This document shows positions 28,815-38,024 of a DNA stretch of 64,000 nucleotides, in pieces. This DNA comes from Sinorhizobium sp. 8-89 (GTDB lineage: Bacteria; Pseudomonadota; Alphaproteobacteria; Rhizobiales; Rhizobiaceae), in contig NZ_JASKLR010000020.1 of NCBI RefSeq assembly GCF_030124325.1, positions 1 through 64,000 of the forward strand. The letters are read 5' to 3'. Under the pieces are notes generated by a model. It was not told the origin of the DNA, ran no database searches, and saw only the letters and a program-made list of their open reading frames with translations. Position 1 is the first letter of the stretch; every line of letters begins with the position of its first letter. The translations under genes and the position numbers were made by a program.

Positions 28815-30660
28815 TCACGTCGTCTCGACCGTATCGGCAATGTAGCCACCCGTCTGCCGCTTCCATAGCCGCGCGTAGAGCCCGTCTCGTTCGAGCAGCA
28901 CCGAGGGCGTTCCTTCCTCGATGATGCGGCCTTTATCGAGCACGACGATCCGGTCCATGCTGGCAATGGTGGAGAGGCGATGCGCGATGGCGATCACCGT
29001 CTTTCCCTCCATCAGCAGGGCGAGCTTGTCCTGGACCGCGGCCTCGGCTTCGCTATCCAATGCTGACGTCGCCTCGTCGAGCACGAGAATGGGCGCGTCC
29101 TTAAGCAGGACGCGGGCGATAGCGACGCGCTGGCGCTGGCCTCCGGACAGTTTTACGCCGCGGTCACCGATGAAGGCGTCGTAACCGCTGTCCTTGAGGT
29201 TGGCGATGAAGCCGTCCGCTTCGGCCAGCCTCGCGGCATGTTCCACCTCTTCTCGCGAGGAGCTTGGCCGACCGTAGCGGATATTGTCGCCGACCGAGCG
29301 ATGCAGCAGCGACACGTCCTGGGTGACCACGCCGATGCTCTCACGCAGGCTCGCCTGCGTGACGCTCCGTATATCCTGCCCGTCTATGGAGATCGCGCCG
29401 CCCTTCAGGTCGAAGAAGCGGAGGAGCAGGCTGACCAGGGTCGACTTGCCGGCGCCTGAGAGACCCACAAGCCCCACCTTCTCGCCGGCACGCACGGTGA
29501 GCGACAGGCCTTCGATCACCCCCTGTCCCTGCCGGTACTCAAACTGCACGTTCCTGAACTCGACCTCTCCGGCTGTCACCGTGAGCGACCTGGCGTCCGG
29601 CATGTCGATGATAGTCGGCGGCGTAGTCACGACGGGCATGGCGTCGCGGATCGTTCCCACCGCCTGGAAAATCTGCTGTCCCATCTGCAGGAAGGCACGG
29701 GAGTTGGCGTTGAGCCGCAGCACGATAGCGATCGAGGCGACGAACTGCCGATGGTGACGAAACCACCCACAAGCCCCCAGAAGCCGATGATGGAAATAGC
29801 GAGTGTGAGGACCGTATTGATCAGGATGACGCACGTGTCGGTCGTCAAGTGGATCCGCCTTTCGCGCTGTTGGCTCTCGACGGCGTTCTCCATGATCTTG
29901 CGCATCGCGCCCGCTTCGCTGTCTTCTGCCGCGAACAGCTTCACCATCTGGATGTTGCTGTAGAGATCGGTCATGGCGCCGACGACGAGGCTGCGCGCGC
30001 GGGCGGTCCTGCGCGAACGCAGGAAAAATGTGGCACCGCCGCCACCGCAAGCGCGATGTTGGCAGCAATCCAGACGAAAACCGGGAGCGCCAGCGGCCAG
30101 GAGAGCGCGCTGAGCAAAACGAGCGAGCCGACAAACTGTACCAGGAAGAGCGGCACCTGGTAGAAGGCCACGACAATCTGCTGCTGCACGGCGGACGCGA
30201 CCTGGGAAATGCGCGTCGCCACCTGGCCAGCGAAAAGATCGTGGAAGAAGGCGAGGTCCTGGCGCTCCACCGCCCTGTGGCCCTGCCATTGCATCGCGGC
30301 CGGCATACATACGTCCACGGTCTGCGAGTTCAGCGTGTTGCCGAGGAAGATCAGCAGCGGCAGCACCGGGAAAATCAGCACGCCGAGGACGGCTAGCGTC
30401 GGCCAATTCCCGTCGAGGAAAGCAGCTGCGCCCTTGGCGGTCACCCCGTCGACGACGAAGGAAATCCCCCAGATCGTCGCGAGATTGATGCCTTCGATGG
30501 CAATCATGAGGATGGCGACGGCCGCGAGCACGCCGCGGAACATCGAAGCGAAATGCACGAGCAGCGCGAAAGGCCCGCGTGACGGCAGCGGCGCGTAAGG
30601 AATGTCGAGCGGACGAATGAGCGTCTCGAAGGGACGATAGATGAGATCCGAAAACGACAT
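28815..30660 (-). pseudogene. ABC exporter (fused membrane and ATPase domains), two frameshifts
   Basis: A type I ABC exporter half-transporter of about 614 residues. The frame starting at 30660 gives the N-terminal membrane helices, breaks near 30024-30028 (an A-run of five on the + strand), continues in a second frame through SLVVGAMTDLYSNIQMVKLF, and breaks again near 29746-29748. A third frame then carries the rest: ASIAIVLRLNANSRAFLQMG, Walker A GLSGAGKST, signature LSGGQRQRVA, Walker B ILVLDEATSALD and H-loop AIAHRLSTI. Restoring one base at each site (one T in the sense-strand T-run; one C in GGCAG) rebuilds the whole family sequence. Two real deletions or two sequencing errors are equally possible. 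The ATPase half is intact but cannot be reached from the normal start. Confidence 0.85.
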
Positions 30661-30911
30661 GACGGCTCCGGCTAAGGGCGAAGGGATCGTTGCGATTAGA
30701 CACGGATCCTATCGGCCGCGAGAAATCGGGATTTGAATATATCGGTGCATCAGCGGCGCCGATCCGGACAGAATGCAACGGAACGGGCGCAATGCAACTC
30801 CTGATGACAGAAGATCTTAGCTTCTCATCTGAGGGCTGTCTGCTATAGCCTATGTCACCAACGGGAGTGGGCGGCCGGCCGAAAATATCTTGCCGCGGAC
30901 GGAGGGAGGTA

Positions 30912-31787
30912 ATGACTACAAATCGCCGTGCCAGCCTGGATGAGATACGCGCATTCCACGCGAGGATGATGGCGGTTGCCAGTAACTCAGCAGATGAACG
31001 GCTTGAGCGGATTTTTGAGCTTGTCCCGCGCGAGGCGTTCCTGGGTCCCGGGCCGTGGCAGATCAAAGTCAATCGACGCTACATAGAGACGCCCAGCGCC
31101 GATCCCTGCTACGTCTATCAGAATGTCCTTGTCGCACTGGATGTCACGAAGGGCATCAACAACGGCGAACCGTTCCTCCACGCAGCCTTGATTGGCGCGG
31201 CGGCCCCGAAGTCCGGTGATGTGGTAATCCATGTCGGGGCGGGAACAGGCTACTATACCGCGCTGCTAGCGTTGCTGGTGCTGCAAAACGGGCATGTTCA
31301 CGCTTTTGAGATCGACCGGCGCCTAGCCGATCGCGCGCGGGAAAACCTCGAGCCGTTTGAGGGTGTTGCGCTCACCAATGATGACGCGACGGCTTTGCCC
31401 ATGCGGAGCGCCAATCTCGTCTATGTGAGTGCCGGCGTCGTCGCGCTTCCAGCGCACTGGCTCGAAGCACTGCTCCCAGGAGGCCGTATGATCTTTCCTT
31501 GGCAGGCAAACAAGAGGACCGGTCTTGCAGTCCTGATCACTCGGACAGCCGCAGGCTACGAAGCGCGGCCACTAATGCCAGCTTGGTTCGTTCCCTGCGT
31601 CGGTGCATCGGATAGCGCCGAATGCAGCAAGTTTCCAACTTCGGCCGAGGCCTGGTCGATACGCTCGGTCTGGCTGACGCGGGATCGCTCGCCAGACGAG
31701 ACGGCCATTGCAATCTACAAAGACCTTTGGTTCTCAAGTGCTAACTGCCAGAATGTCCAAGTTGATCGGCGATTGGCTAACCTTTGA
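30912..31787 (+). CDS. Protein-L-isoaspartate O-methyltransferase-like methyltransferase
   Basis: A 291-residue SAM-dependent methyltransferase of the PCMT family. It has PREAFLGPGPW near residue 40 (substrate/SAM pocket region), motif I VVIHVGAGTGYYTALLALL, acidic loop AFEIDRRLADRAREN and LVYVSAGVVALPAHWLEAL. It is longer than housekeeping Pcm (about 215), with an 80-residue C-terminal extension, and PETPS/YxxP regions are altered, so it may act on another substrate. GGAGGGAGG precedes the chosen ATG. It stands alone and is divergent from the ABC exporter. Confidence 0.8.
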   Translation: MTTNRRASLDEIRAFHARMMAVASNSADERLERIFELVPREAFLGPGPWQIKVNRRYIETPSADPCYVYQNVLVALDVTKGINNGEPFLHAALIGAAAPKSGDVVIHVGAGTGYYTALLALLVLQNGHVHAFEIDRRLADRARENLEPFEGVALTNDDATALPMRSANLVYVSAGVVALPAHWLEALLPGGRMIFPWQANKRTGLAVLITRTAAGYEARPLMPAWFVPCVGASDSAECSKFPTSAEAWSIRSVWLTRDRSPDETAIAIYKDLWFSSANCQNVQVDRRLANL

Positions 31788-31959
31788 TGCCGACCAACCC
31801 TTTTAGCGACTCGGACGCCGCAGCTTTCGTCATCAGAGGAACTCAAACGTCGCTAACCAGTGTGCTCGACATCGGCTAGTCACGCCTTCGGCCCTAAGCA
31901 GCCATATGCAACATTCAAATACGTCGCATATCTTGGATGAATCCATGGGGGAGAGAACT

Positions 31960-32481
31960 GTGCGCCGAACTCGACTGATTGTTACAGCAGGACTGCCAGG
32001 TTCAGGGAAAAGCATCATCGCTGAAGGGCTTGCCAGGACGATTGGCGCGCCCATTCTCTCTGTTGATCCGATAGAGGCTGCAATGTGGCGATCTGATATT
32101 CCCAAGCATATGACGGGAATAGCTGCTTATGAAGTTGCGGCAGCTGTGGCGGAAGAGAACCTGAAGGTCGGTTTAACTGTCATTGTGGATGCTGTGAACC
32201 CTGTGGAAGCTGCGAGAGCGACATGGGTCCGATTATCGGAACGTCAAAAGAGCAAGCTGATTTTCGTTGAAGCCTACTGTTCCGATGAGGGTGTTCATCG
32301 CAAGAGAATTGAAAACCGGGTTCGCGGCATTACAGGCATGCCTGACATACCGTGGGAGCGTGTGCAAGAACGTCGCGCCGAATATGAGCCGTGGTCCATG
32401 GATCGCGTAATGATTGATACGGCCAAGAAATCTCCGGAGGCCCTGGTTCAGGACGTGCTCATGCAAATGGGGGAAGTCTGA
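31960..32481 (+). CDS. P-loop ATPase/kinase, AAA_33 (zeta-toxin-like) family
   Basis: A 173-residue nucleotide kinase-like protein with Walker A AGLPGSGKSIIAEGLA at the N-terminus, LTVIVDAVNPVEAARATW in place of Walker B, and an R-rich lid RVRGITGMPDIPWERVQERR. GGGGGAGAG lies just upstream of the GTG used here; ATGs at 31906 and 31945 in the same frame are alternatives. Its AT content is higher than the neighbours' and codon use differs somewhat, hinting at horizontal acquisition. No antitoxin gene is adjacent, so a toxin role is not supported; a small-molecule kinase is more likely. Confidence 0.78.
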   Translation: MRRTRLIVTAGLPGSGKSIIAEGLARTIGAPILSVDPIEAAMWRSDIPKHMTGIAAYEVAAAVAEENLKVGLTVIVDAVNPVEAARATWVRLSERQKSKLIFVEAYCSDEGVHRKRIENRVRGITGMPDIPWERVQERRAEYEPWSMDRVMIDTAKKSPEALVQDVLMQMGEV

Positions 32482-32559
32482 ACAACGACAAGGAATCTCC
32501 GCCCTCCACCCAAAGCTGAAGCCGAGGCGTGTACGAGGCGTCAGTTTTCTCGGTCGCGC

Positions 32560-33315
32560 CTATTGCACAAGCGGCCGCAATGCACCTTGCGTCTCCTTGA
32601 GCAAGGGCAGGTAACGTTCTGCGAGTTCAGAGGCTGCAACATGGGCGGCCGGAGCACCGATATTGAGCGCCGCGACCACCTGCCCGCGCGCGTTCATCAA
32701 AGGCACCGCGATCGAGCAAAGTCCGAGCTCGAGCTCCTGGTCGATGACCGCGTAGCCCTGCGCGCGAACCCGGCGCAGTTCCTCGATCAAATCTTCCGGA
32801 TCGGTCTTCGTGCGTGGCGTGTTGGCCCTTAGCTCGGTGCGTTTCAGGATCTCGCGCGCTTCCGTTTCAGGAAGTGCGGCGAGCAGCACGCGGCCCATCG
32901 AGGCGCAATAGGCGGGAAGGCGCGACCCCGGCATCAGGTTGATCGACATCACCCGGCGCTGCGAGGCGCGCGCCACATAGACGACCTCCGTGCCGTCGAG
33001 CACGGAGGCCGACGCGCTCTGGCCCGCCTTTTCCGAAAGCTGGTCGAGATAGGGCTGGACGAGTGCCGGCAAAGGTGTCGCCGACAGATAGGCGTGGCCG
33101 AGCCGCATGATTTTCGGGGTCAGCGTGAAAAACTTGCCGTCGTAGTCGGCATAGCCGAGTTCGGAAAGCGTGAGCAGCGAGCGCCGCACCGTGGCGCGGT
33201 CAAGCTCGGTGATCTTCGCAGCCTCTGCAATCGTCAGGCGCGGCCGCGCCTCTCCGAACGCCTCGATGACCTTCAGCCCGCGCGCAAAGCCGCTGACGAA
33301 ATCCGTTTCCCGCAT
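32560..33315 (-). CDS. pcaR: IclR-family regulator PcaR
   Basis: A 251-residue IclR protein with an N-terminal winged helix (RLTIAEAAKITELDRATVRR) and a C-terminal effector domain (DGTEVVYVARASQRRVM, RLPAYCASMGRVLLA, GLCSIAVPLMNARGQVVAAL). The sequence matches the PcaR/PobR branch that senses beta-ketoadipate and activates pcaIJF. It is divergent from pcaIJF, and the intervening region holds a 14-bp inverted repeat that is a good PcaR site. The C-terminal end is normal. Confidence 0.9.
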   Translation of the reverse strand: MRETDFVSGFARGLKVIEAFGEARPRLTIAEAAKITELDRATVRRSLLTLSELGYADYDGKFFTLTPKIMRLGHAYLSATPLPALVQPYLDQLSEKAGQSASASVLDGTEVVYVARASQRRVMSINLMPGSRLPAYCASMGRVLLAALPETEAREILKRTELRANTPRTKTDPEDLIEELRRVRAQGYAVIDQELELGLCSIAVPLMNARGQVVAALNIGAPAAHVAASELAERYLPLLKETQGALRPLVQ

Positions 33316-33341
33316 GATTCGCTCACCTCATTCATACAACC

Positions 33342-33386
33342 CATTTTGTGCGATATATGAACTAAAGTCAACTATCGCACAAAATG
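33342..33386. promoter_or_regulatory. Long inverted repeat between pcaR and pcaIJF, probable PcaR operator
   Basis: Arms CATTTTGTGCGATA (33342-33355) and TATCGCACAAAATG (33373-33386) are a perfect 14-bp inverted repeat with a 17-bp spacer, placed 27 bp from the pcaR start. This is the usual position for an IclR dimer-of-dimers site controlling both directions. Confidence 0.75.
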
Positions 33387-33504
33387 TTTGACGAGCGGCC
33401 GAAACGAGCGCTTATTTGCGCCATCGCCGACGACGAAAGCCTCGCGGACCCCTGGCCCTCCGAGGAGCATCCCAGGTCGGCAACATCAACGGAGGAGGGC
33501 CAGA

Positions 33505-34362
33505 ATGGCTCGCATATTGTCGCTCGCCGAGGCGGTCGCCGAAAACGTGAAGGATGGCGATACCATCGCCATGGAAGGTTTCACCCATCTCATCCCCTAC
33601 GCCGCCGGGCACGAGGTAATCCGCCAGGGCAGGAAGGATCTCTTCCTCGTCCGCATGACGCCGGACATCCTCTACGACCAGCTGATCGGCGTCGGCGCTG
33701 CACGGAGCATGAAATTCTCCTGGGGCGGCAATCCGGGCGTCGGCTCGCTGCATCGCTTCCGCGACGCGGTCGAAAATCAATGGCCGCGGCCGCTCGAAAT
33801 CGAGGAACATTCCCATGCGGCCATGGCCAACGCCTATGAAGCAGGCGCCGCAAACCTGCCCTTCGCGATGCTCAGAGGTTATATCGGCGCCGACCTTCCG
33901 AAGGTGAACCCGAACATCAAGACCGTTACCTGCCCCTTCACCGGCGAAGTGCTTGCCGCCGTGCCGGCGATCCGCCCGGACGTGACGATCATCCATGCCC
34001 AGCGTGCCGATCGGAAGGGCAACGTGCTCCTCGAAGGCATTGTCGGCGTGCAGAAGGAAGCGGTGCTTGCCGCCAGGCGCTCGATCGTGACCGTCGAGGA
34101 GATCGTCGACGAGCTTGTCCCGCCTTCCCCCAATTCGGTCGTGCTGCCGACCTGGGCGGTGACGGCAGTCGCCCACGTGCCGGGCGGCGCCTTCCCGTCC
34201 TATGCGCATGGCTATTACCCGCGCTCCAACGCCTTCTACATCGCCTGGGACGAGATCGCCCGCGACCGCGAAGCGTTTACCGCGTGGATCAAGGAGAACG
34301 TGCTCGACGCAAGGCCCGAGGATTTCGCCAGACACGCCGTAAAGTCGGCAAAGGCCGCGTGA
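33505..34362 (+). CDS. pcaI: 3-oxoadipate CoA-transferase subunit A
   Basis: The 285-residue alpha subunit of the enzyme moving CoA from succinyl-CoA to beta-ketoadipate. It starts ARILSLAEAVAENVKDGDT, with DTIAMEGFTHLIPYAAGHE, LIGVGAARSMKFSWGGNPGVG and TVTCPFTGEVLAAVPAI; this is the glutaconate-CoA-transferase-like type found in rhizobial pcaIJF rather than the SCOT-like type. GGAGGAGGG precedes the ATG, and an in-frame upstream extension is not used. It is the first gene of pcaIJF, 10 bp before pcaJ. Confidence 0.9.
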   Translation: MARILSLAEAVAENVKDGDTIAMEGFTHLIPYAAGHEVIRQGRKDLFLVRMTPDILYDQLIGVGAARSMKFSWGGNPGVGSLHRFRDAVENQWPRPLEIEEHSHAAMANAYEAGAANLPFAMLRGYIGADLPKVNPNIKTVTCPFTGEVLAAVPAIRPDVTIIHAQRADRKGNVLLEGIVGVQKEAVLAARRSIVTVEEIVDELVPPSPNSVVLPTWAVTAVAHVPGGAFPSYAHGYYPRSNAFYIAWDEIARDREAFTAWIKENVLDARPEDFARHAVKSAKAA

Positions 34363-34372
34363 GGAGGACACG

Positions 34373-35163
34373 ATGACGGATTTCACACCCACGGAAATGA
34401 TGACGATCGCCGCGTCGCGCGAACTTTCCAACGACGATGTCTGCTTCGTCGGCATCGGCGCGCCCTCGGCTGCCTGCAACATCGCCCGGCTGACGCATGC
34501 GCCGGACATCACGCTGATCTACGAGAGCGGCACCGTCGGCACCAAGCCGGACGTGCTGCCGCTGTCGATCGGCGACGGCGAGCTTTGCGACACCGCGCTC
34601 TTCACCGTCTCGGTCCCGGAAATGTTCCGCTACTGGCTGCAGGGCGGGCGCATCACCACCGGCTTTCTCGGCGGCGCGCAGATCGACCGCTTCGCCAACC
34701 TCAACACCACGGTCGTCGGCCCCTACGACCACCCGAAGGTCCGCCTGCCGGGTGGTGGCGGCGCGCCGGAGATCGCCTCCAATTGCGGCCGCATCTTCAT
34801 CACCATGGCTCTCTCGAAGCGCGGCTTCGTCGAGAAGCTGCCCTTCGTCACCTCGATGGGCCATGGCGAAGGTGGCGACCACCGCGAACGGCTCGGCATG
34901 AAGACGAAAGGGCCGACCCGCGTCATCACCGACCTTTGCATCCTCGAGCCCGATCCCGAGACGAAGGAACTGACCGTCGTCTCGATTCATCACGGCGTCA
35001 CGCGCGACAAGATCGTCGAAAACTGCGGCTGGGCGATCAAGTTCGCCGATGCCGTCATCGAGACGCCGGTGCCGTCGGAGACAGAACTTGCGGTGCTGCG
35101 CGACATCAACGCCCGCACCAAGAAGGCCCATCAGGGCACCGAGACGGGCAAGGAGGCCGCCTG

Positions 35164-35164
<1 letters not shown>
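34373..35164 (+). CDS. pcaJ: 3-oxoadipate CoA-transferase subunit B
   Basis: The 263-residue beta subunit, carrying the catalytic glutamate in TLIYESGTVGTKPDVLPLS, followed by LSIGDGELCDTALFTVSV and RITTGFLGGAQIDRFANLNT, hallmarks of CoA-transferase B subunits. The thioester intermediate forms on that glutamate. GAGGAG precedes the ATG. The stop codon shares one base with the pcaF start. Confidence 0.92.
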
Positions 35165-36366
<1,202 letters not shown>

Positions 36367-36406
36367 CCCCGCACCGGCGCGACACCAGTATCTACCGACC
36401 GTCGTG

Positions 36407-36694
36407 TCAATCGGTGATGTGAAATCCCACGGGCGCGTGCACGGAGGAGGCATCTTCGCTCTTGACGTTCGAGACCCGTGCTGCCGGCGGGCCTTTCCAG
36501 AACCGGCTCAACATCATCGAGATCGCCGCCTCGGGTCCGGCGATCAGAGCGGTGACTGAGCCGTCGCGTTCGTTGCGGACCCAACCCGCCAGGCCGAGCC
36601 GCGCCGCTTCGTCGCGGGTCCGGACGCGGAAGGCGACGCCCTGCACTCTTCCGGTGATCCGCACCAGAGCGGCCTTGCGATGATCCTCCGCCAT
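36407..36694 (-). CDS. acyP: Acylphosphatase
   Basis: A 95-residue enzyme hydrolysing acyl phosphates. The active-site arginine is in RITGRVQGVAFRVRTRDEA and the asparagine in GWVRNERDGSV, as in the family; the C-terminus VKSEDASSVHAPVGFHI is a little longer than the minimal fold. AAGGAGGCAGCC precedes the ATG. It is convergent with pcaF. Confidence 0.92.
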   Translation of the reverse strand: MAEDHRKAALVRITGRVQGVAFRVRTRDEAARLGLAGWVRNERDGSVTALIAGPEAAISMMLSRFWKGPPAARVSNVKSEDASSVHAPVGFHITD

Positions 36695-36856
36695 GGCTGC
36701 CTCCTTCGTCTTGGGGATCCTCTAGATCTGGCGCAGACAGCGGCGAATGCAAGCGCATCGCTCGGCGAGCGGTTGCACGCACCAGGCATCCGCGCACGAT
36801 CAGCCGACACTGTTGCAATTCCATATCTCGATTGCGTAGAAATTTACCACGTCGGA

Positions 36857-36886
36857 CTTGAAGATGTTGCATCGCAGCATTATTGT
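36857..36886 (+). promoter_or_regulatory. Candidate housekeeping promoter of the small RNA
   Basis: CTTGAA at 36857 and TATTGT at 36881 are separated by 18 bp, close to the rhizobial sigma-70 consensus (CTTGAC, CTATAT). A transcript would start about 36892-36894, right before the first hairpin. Confidence 0.5.
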
Positions 36887-36892
36887 ATGACT

Positions 36893-37010
36893 TATCGATA
36901 GAGTCTTCCTCCTCCCGGCTCTATCGTGGGATCGGCAACCCTCCTCCTCCCAGTTGCCGATCAGGATCGAAAGCCCGGCGCAACTCCTCCCGCGCCGGGC
37001 TTTCTCTTTT
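36893..37010 (+). ncRNA. Anti-Shine-Dalgarno small RNA, alpha-r14/cuckoo type
   Basis: Three consecutive stem-loops all display a C/T-rich loop with CTCCTCCC: stem 1 CGATAGAG/CTCTATCG (36896-36903, 36919-36926), stem 2 GATCGGCAAC/GTTGCCGATC (36930-36939, 36953-36962), and stem 3, which is the terminator (36970-36981, 36992-37003). Stems are perfect, while loops repeat the same anti-SD motif. This is the architecture described for the alpha-r14/cuckoo RNAs of alpha-proteobacteria, where the loops pair with ribosome binding sites or modulate mRNA levels. The promoter and U-rich end fit an independent transcript of about 115 nt. Strand is set by the U-tail. Confidence 0.78.
36970..37010 (+). terminator. 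Rho-independent terminator of the small RNA
   Basis: A perfect 12-bp stem AAAGCCCGGCGC/GCGCCGGGCTTT, a ten-base loop and a CTCTTTT tail. The loop itself carries CTCCTCCC. Confidence 0.85.
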
Positions 37011-37027
37011 GAAGGCTTTTGCACACC

Positions 37028-37104
37028 GATTTAAGGACAAAACATGCAGCGATTCGAAGTGCTGCAGCGTTCTTTGCGCGTCTGATAAGACGCGCGGCGT
37101 GTAG
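37028..37104 (+). repeat. Short palindromic intergenic repeat, full copy
   Basis: A 77-bp element starting gatttaaggacaaaacatgc and ending cgcgcggcgtgtag, with a first stem GCAGC...GCTGC and a second stem GCGCGTCT/AGACGCGC around a GATA-type loop. It closely resembles 20338-20416 and lies directly after the small RNA terminator. Confidence 0.75.
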
Positions 37105-37154
37105 GGTCGAAGCGTTGAGGCGATCGCGATAGAATGGCAGTCACCTGCACATTT

Positions 37155-37183
37155 GGGAACGTTTGAGCGGGTCCGGCATCCAA
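37155..37183 (+). promoter_or_regulatory. Predicted ECF-sigma promoter upstream of the sigma factor gene
   Basis: GGGAACGTTT, 12 variable bases, then GCATCCAA. The same 29-bp frame recurs at 37891-37919 in front of the next operon. The GGGAAC -35 box is usual for ECF promoters; the sequence begins 50 bp before the sigma factor start, so the gene is probably autoregulated. Confidence 0.65.
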
Positions 37184-37204
37184 TGTGCGACAAGGAGCCA
37201 CGCC

Positions 37205-37888
37205 ATGCCCATCGCCGAAGCAGTCCCTTCCCGAAAACGAGAGATGCCGTCGCGTGACATCGACGCCTTCCGCGCGATCATGCAGACGCACAACCGGAAA
37301 CTCTATCGCATCGCGCGGAGCATCGTGCAGAACAACAGCGATGCGGAGGACGTTCTCCAGGAAGCCTATGTCCGCGCCTTCACGCATTTTTCCGAGTTCC
37401 GCGGCGACTCGGCGATTACCACATGGCTGTCGCGCATCGTGATCAACGAGGCCTTGGGCCGACTGCGCCAAAGTCGGCGCAGGAAACGGCTCACCGAAGA
37501 CATGTCGCAAGCCCATCAGGCGGAGATCATCGCCTTCCCACTCAACGCAAACGCCGACGACCCGGAAAAGACGATGGCACAGAGACAAATTCTCGACCTG
37601 GTCGAAAAGGCGACCGACCAGCTCCCGGACATCTACCGCACGGTCTTCGTCATGCGCGTGATCGAGGGCCTCAGCAACGAAGAGACCGCCGGTCTGCTGG
37701 CGCTCCGCCCCGAGACCGTCCGGACGCGGCTTCATCGGGCTCGACACCTGCTGAAGGAACGGTTGGAGCGCCAGATCGGCCCCGTCCTAATGGACGCCTT
37801 TCCCTTCGCGGGCAAACGCTGCGAGCGCCTAACGGAGGCGGTCCTCGCTCGCATCTCGCGCCCTGATCCAGGGACCGGCGGCGGATAA
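37205..37888 (+). CDS. ECF-type RNA polymerase sigma factor
   Basis: A 227-residue RpoE-like sigma factor with region 2 (SIVQNNSDAEDVLQEAYVRA, then DSAITTWLSRIVINEAL) and region 4 (LSNEETAGLLALRPETVRTR, then LHRARHLLKERLE). The C-terminus extends about 30 residues past region 4. AAGGAG precedes the chosen ATG. No anti-sigma factor gene is next to it, which is unusual for ECF sigma factors. Matching promoter motifs upstream and in front of the following operon suggest autoregulation and control of the DUF4142-cupredoxin pair. Similarity places it near the rhizobial RpoE4/ECF26-type, but that is a judgement by eye. Confidence 0.9.
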   Translation: MPIAEAVPSRKREMPSRDIDAFRAIMQTHNRKLYRIARSIVQNNSDAEDVLQEAYVRAFTHFSEFRGDSAITTWLSRIVINEALGRLRQSRRRKRLTEDMSQAHQAEIIAFPLNANADDPEKTMAQRQILDLVEKATDQLPDIYRTVFVMRVIEGLSNEETAGLLALRPETVRTRLHRARHLLKERLERQIGPVLMDAFPFAGKRCERLTEAVLARISRPDPGTGGG

Positions 37889-37890
37889 TC

Positions 37891-37919
37891 GGGAACGTTT
37901 CGACCCGCGAAGCATCCAA
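37891..37919 (+). promoter_or_regulatory. Predicted ECF-sigma promoter of the DUF4142-cupredoxin operon
   Basis: GGGAACGTTT, 12 variable bases, GCATCCAA: identical in both boxes and in spacing to 37155-37183. It starts 3 bp after the sigma factor stop codon and about 130 bp before the DUF4142 start. Confidence 0.65.
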
Positions 37920-37951
37920 AGCACGTCAATTGGACATCACGCTTTGATCTT

Positions 37952-37995
37952 CTACAGCGCCGCGCGTCTTATCAGACGCGCAAAGGACGCTGTAG
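37952..37995 (-). repeat. Palindromic repeat hairpin in the leader of the DUF4142 gene
   Basis: A 44-bp element with outer arms CTACAGCG/CGCTGTAG and inner arms GCGCGTCT/AGACGCGC. This is the hairpin part of the 77-bp repeats, in opposite orientation. It lies between the predicted promoter and the start codon and so would be transcribed in the 5' leader. Confidence 0.75.
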
Positions 37996-38024
37996 GACTC
38001 TGAATTGCTGGAAAGGGACATCCG

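Noticed and set aside
28538-28924. 128-codon frame on the + strand
   Set aside because: Overlaps the ATPase end of the exporter, has no ribosome binding site and no recognisable domain.
31960-32481. Zeta toxin of a toxin-antitoxin pair
   Set aside because: No antitoxin-like small gene precedes it; the neighbouring genes are a methyltransferase and pcaR.
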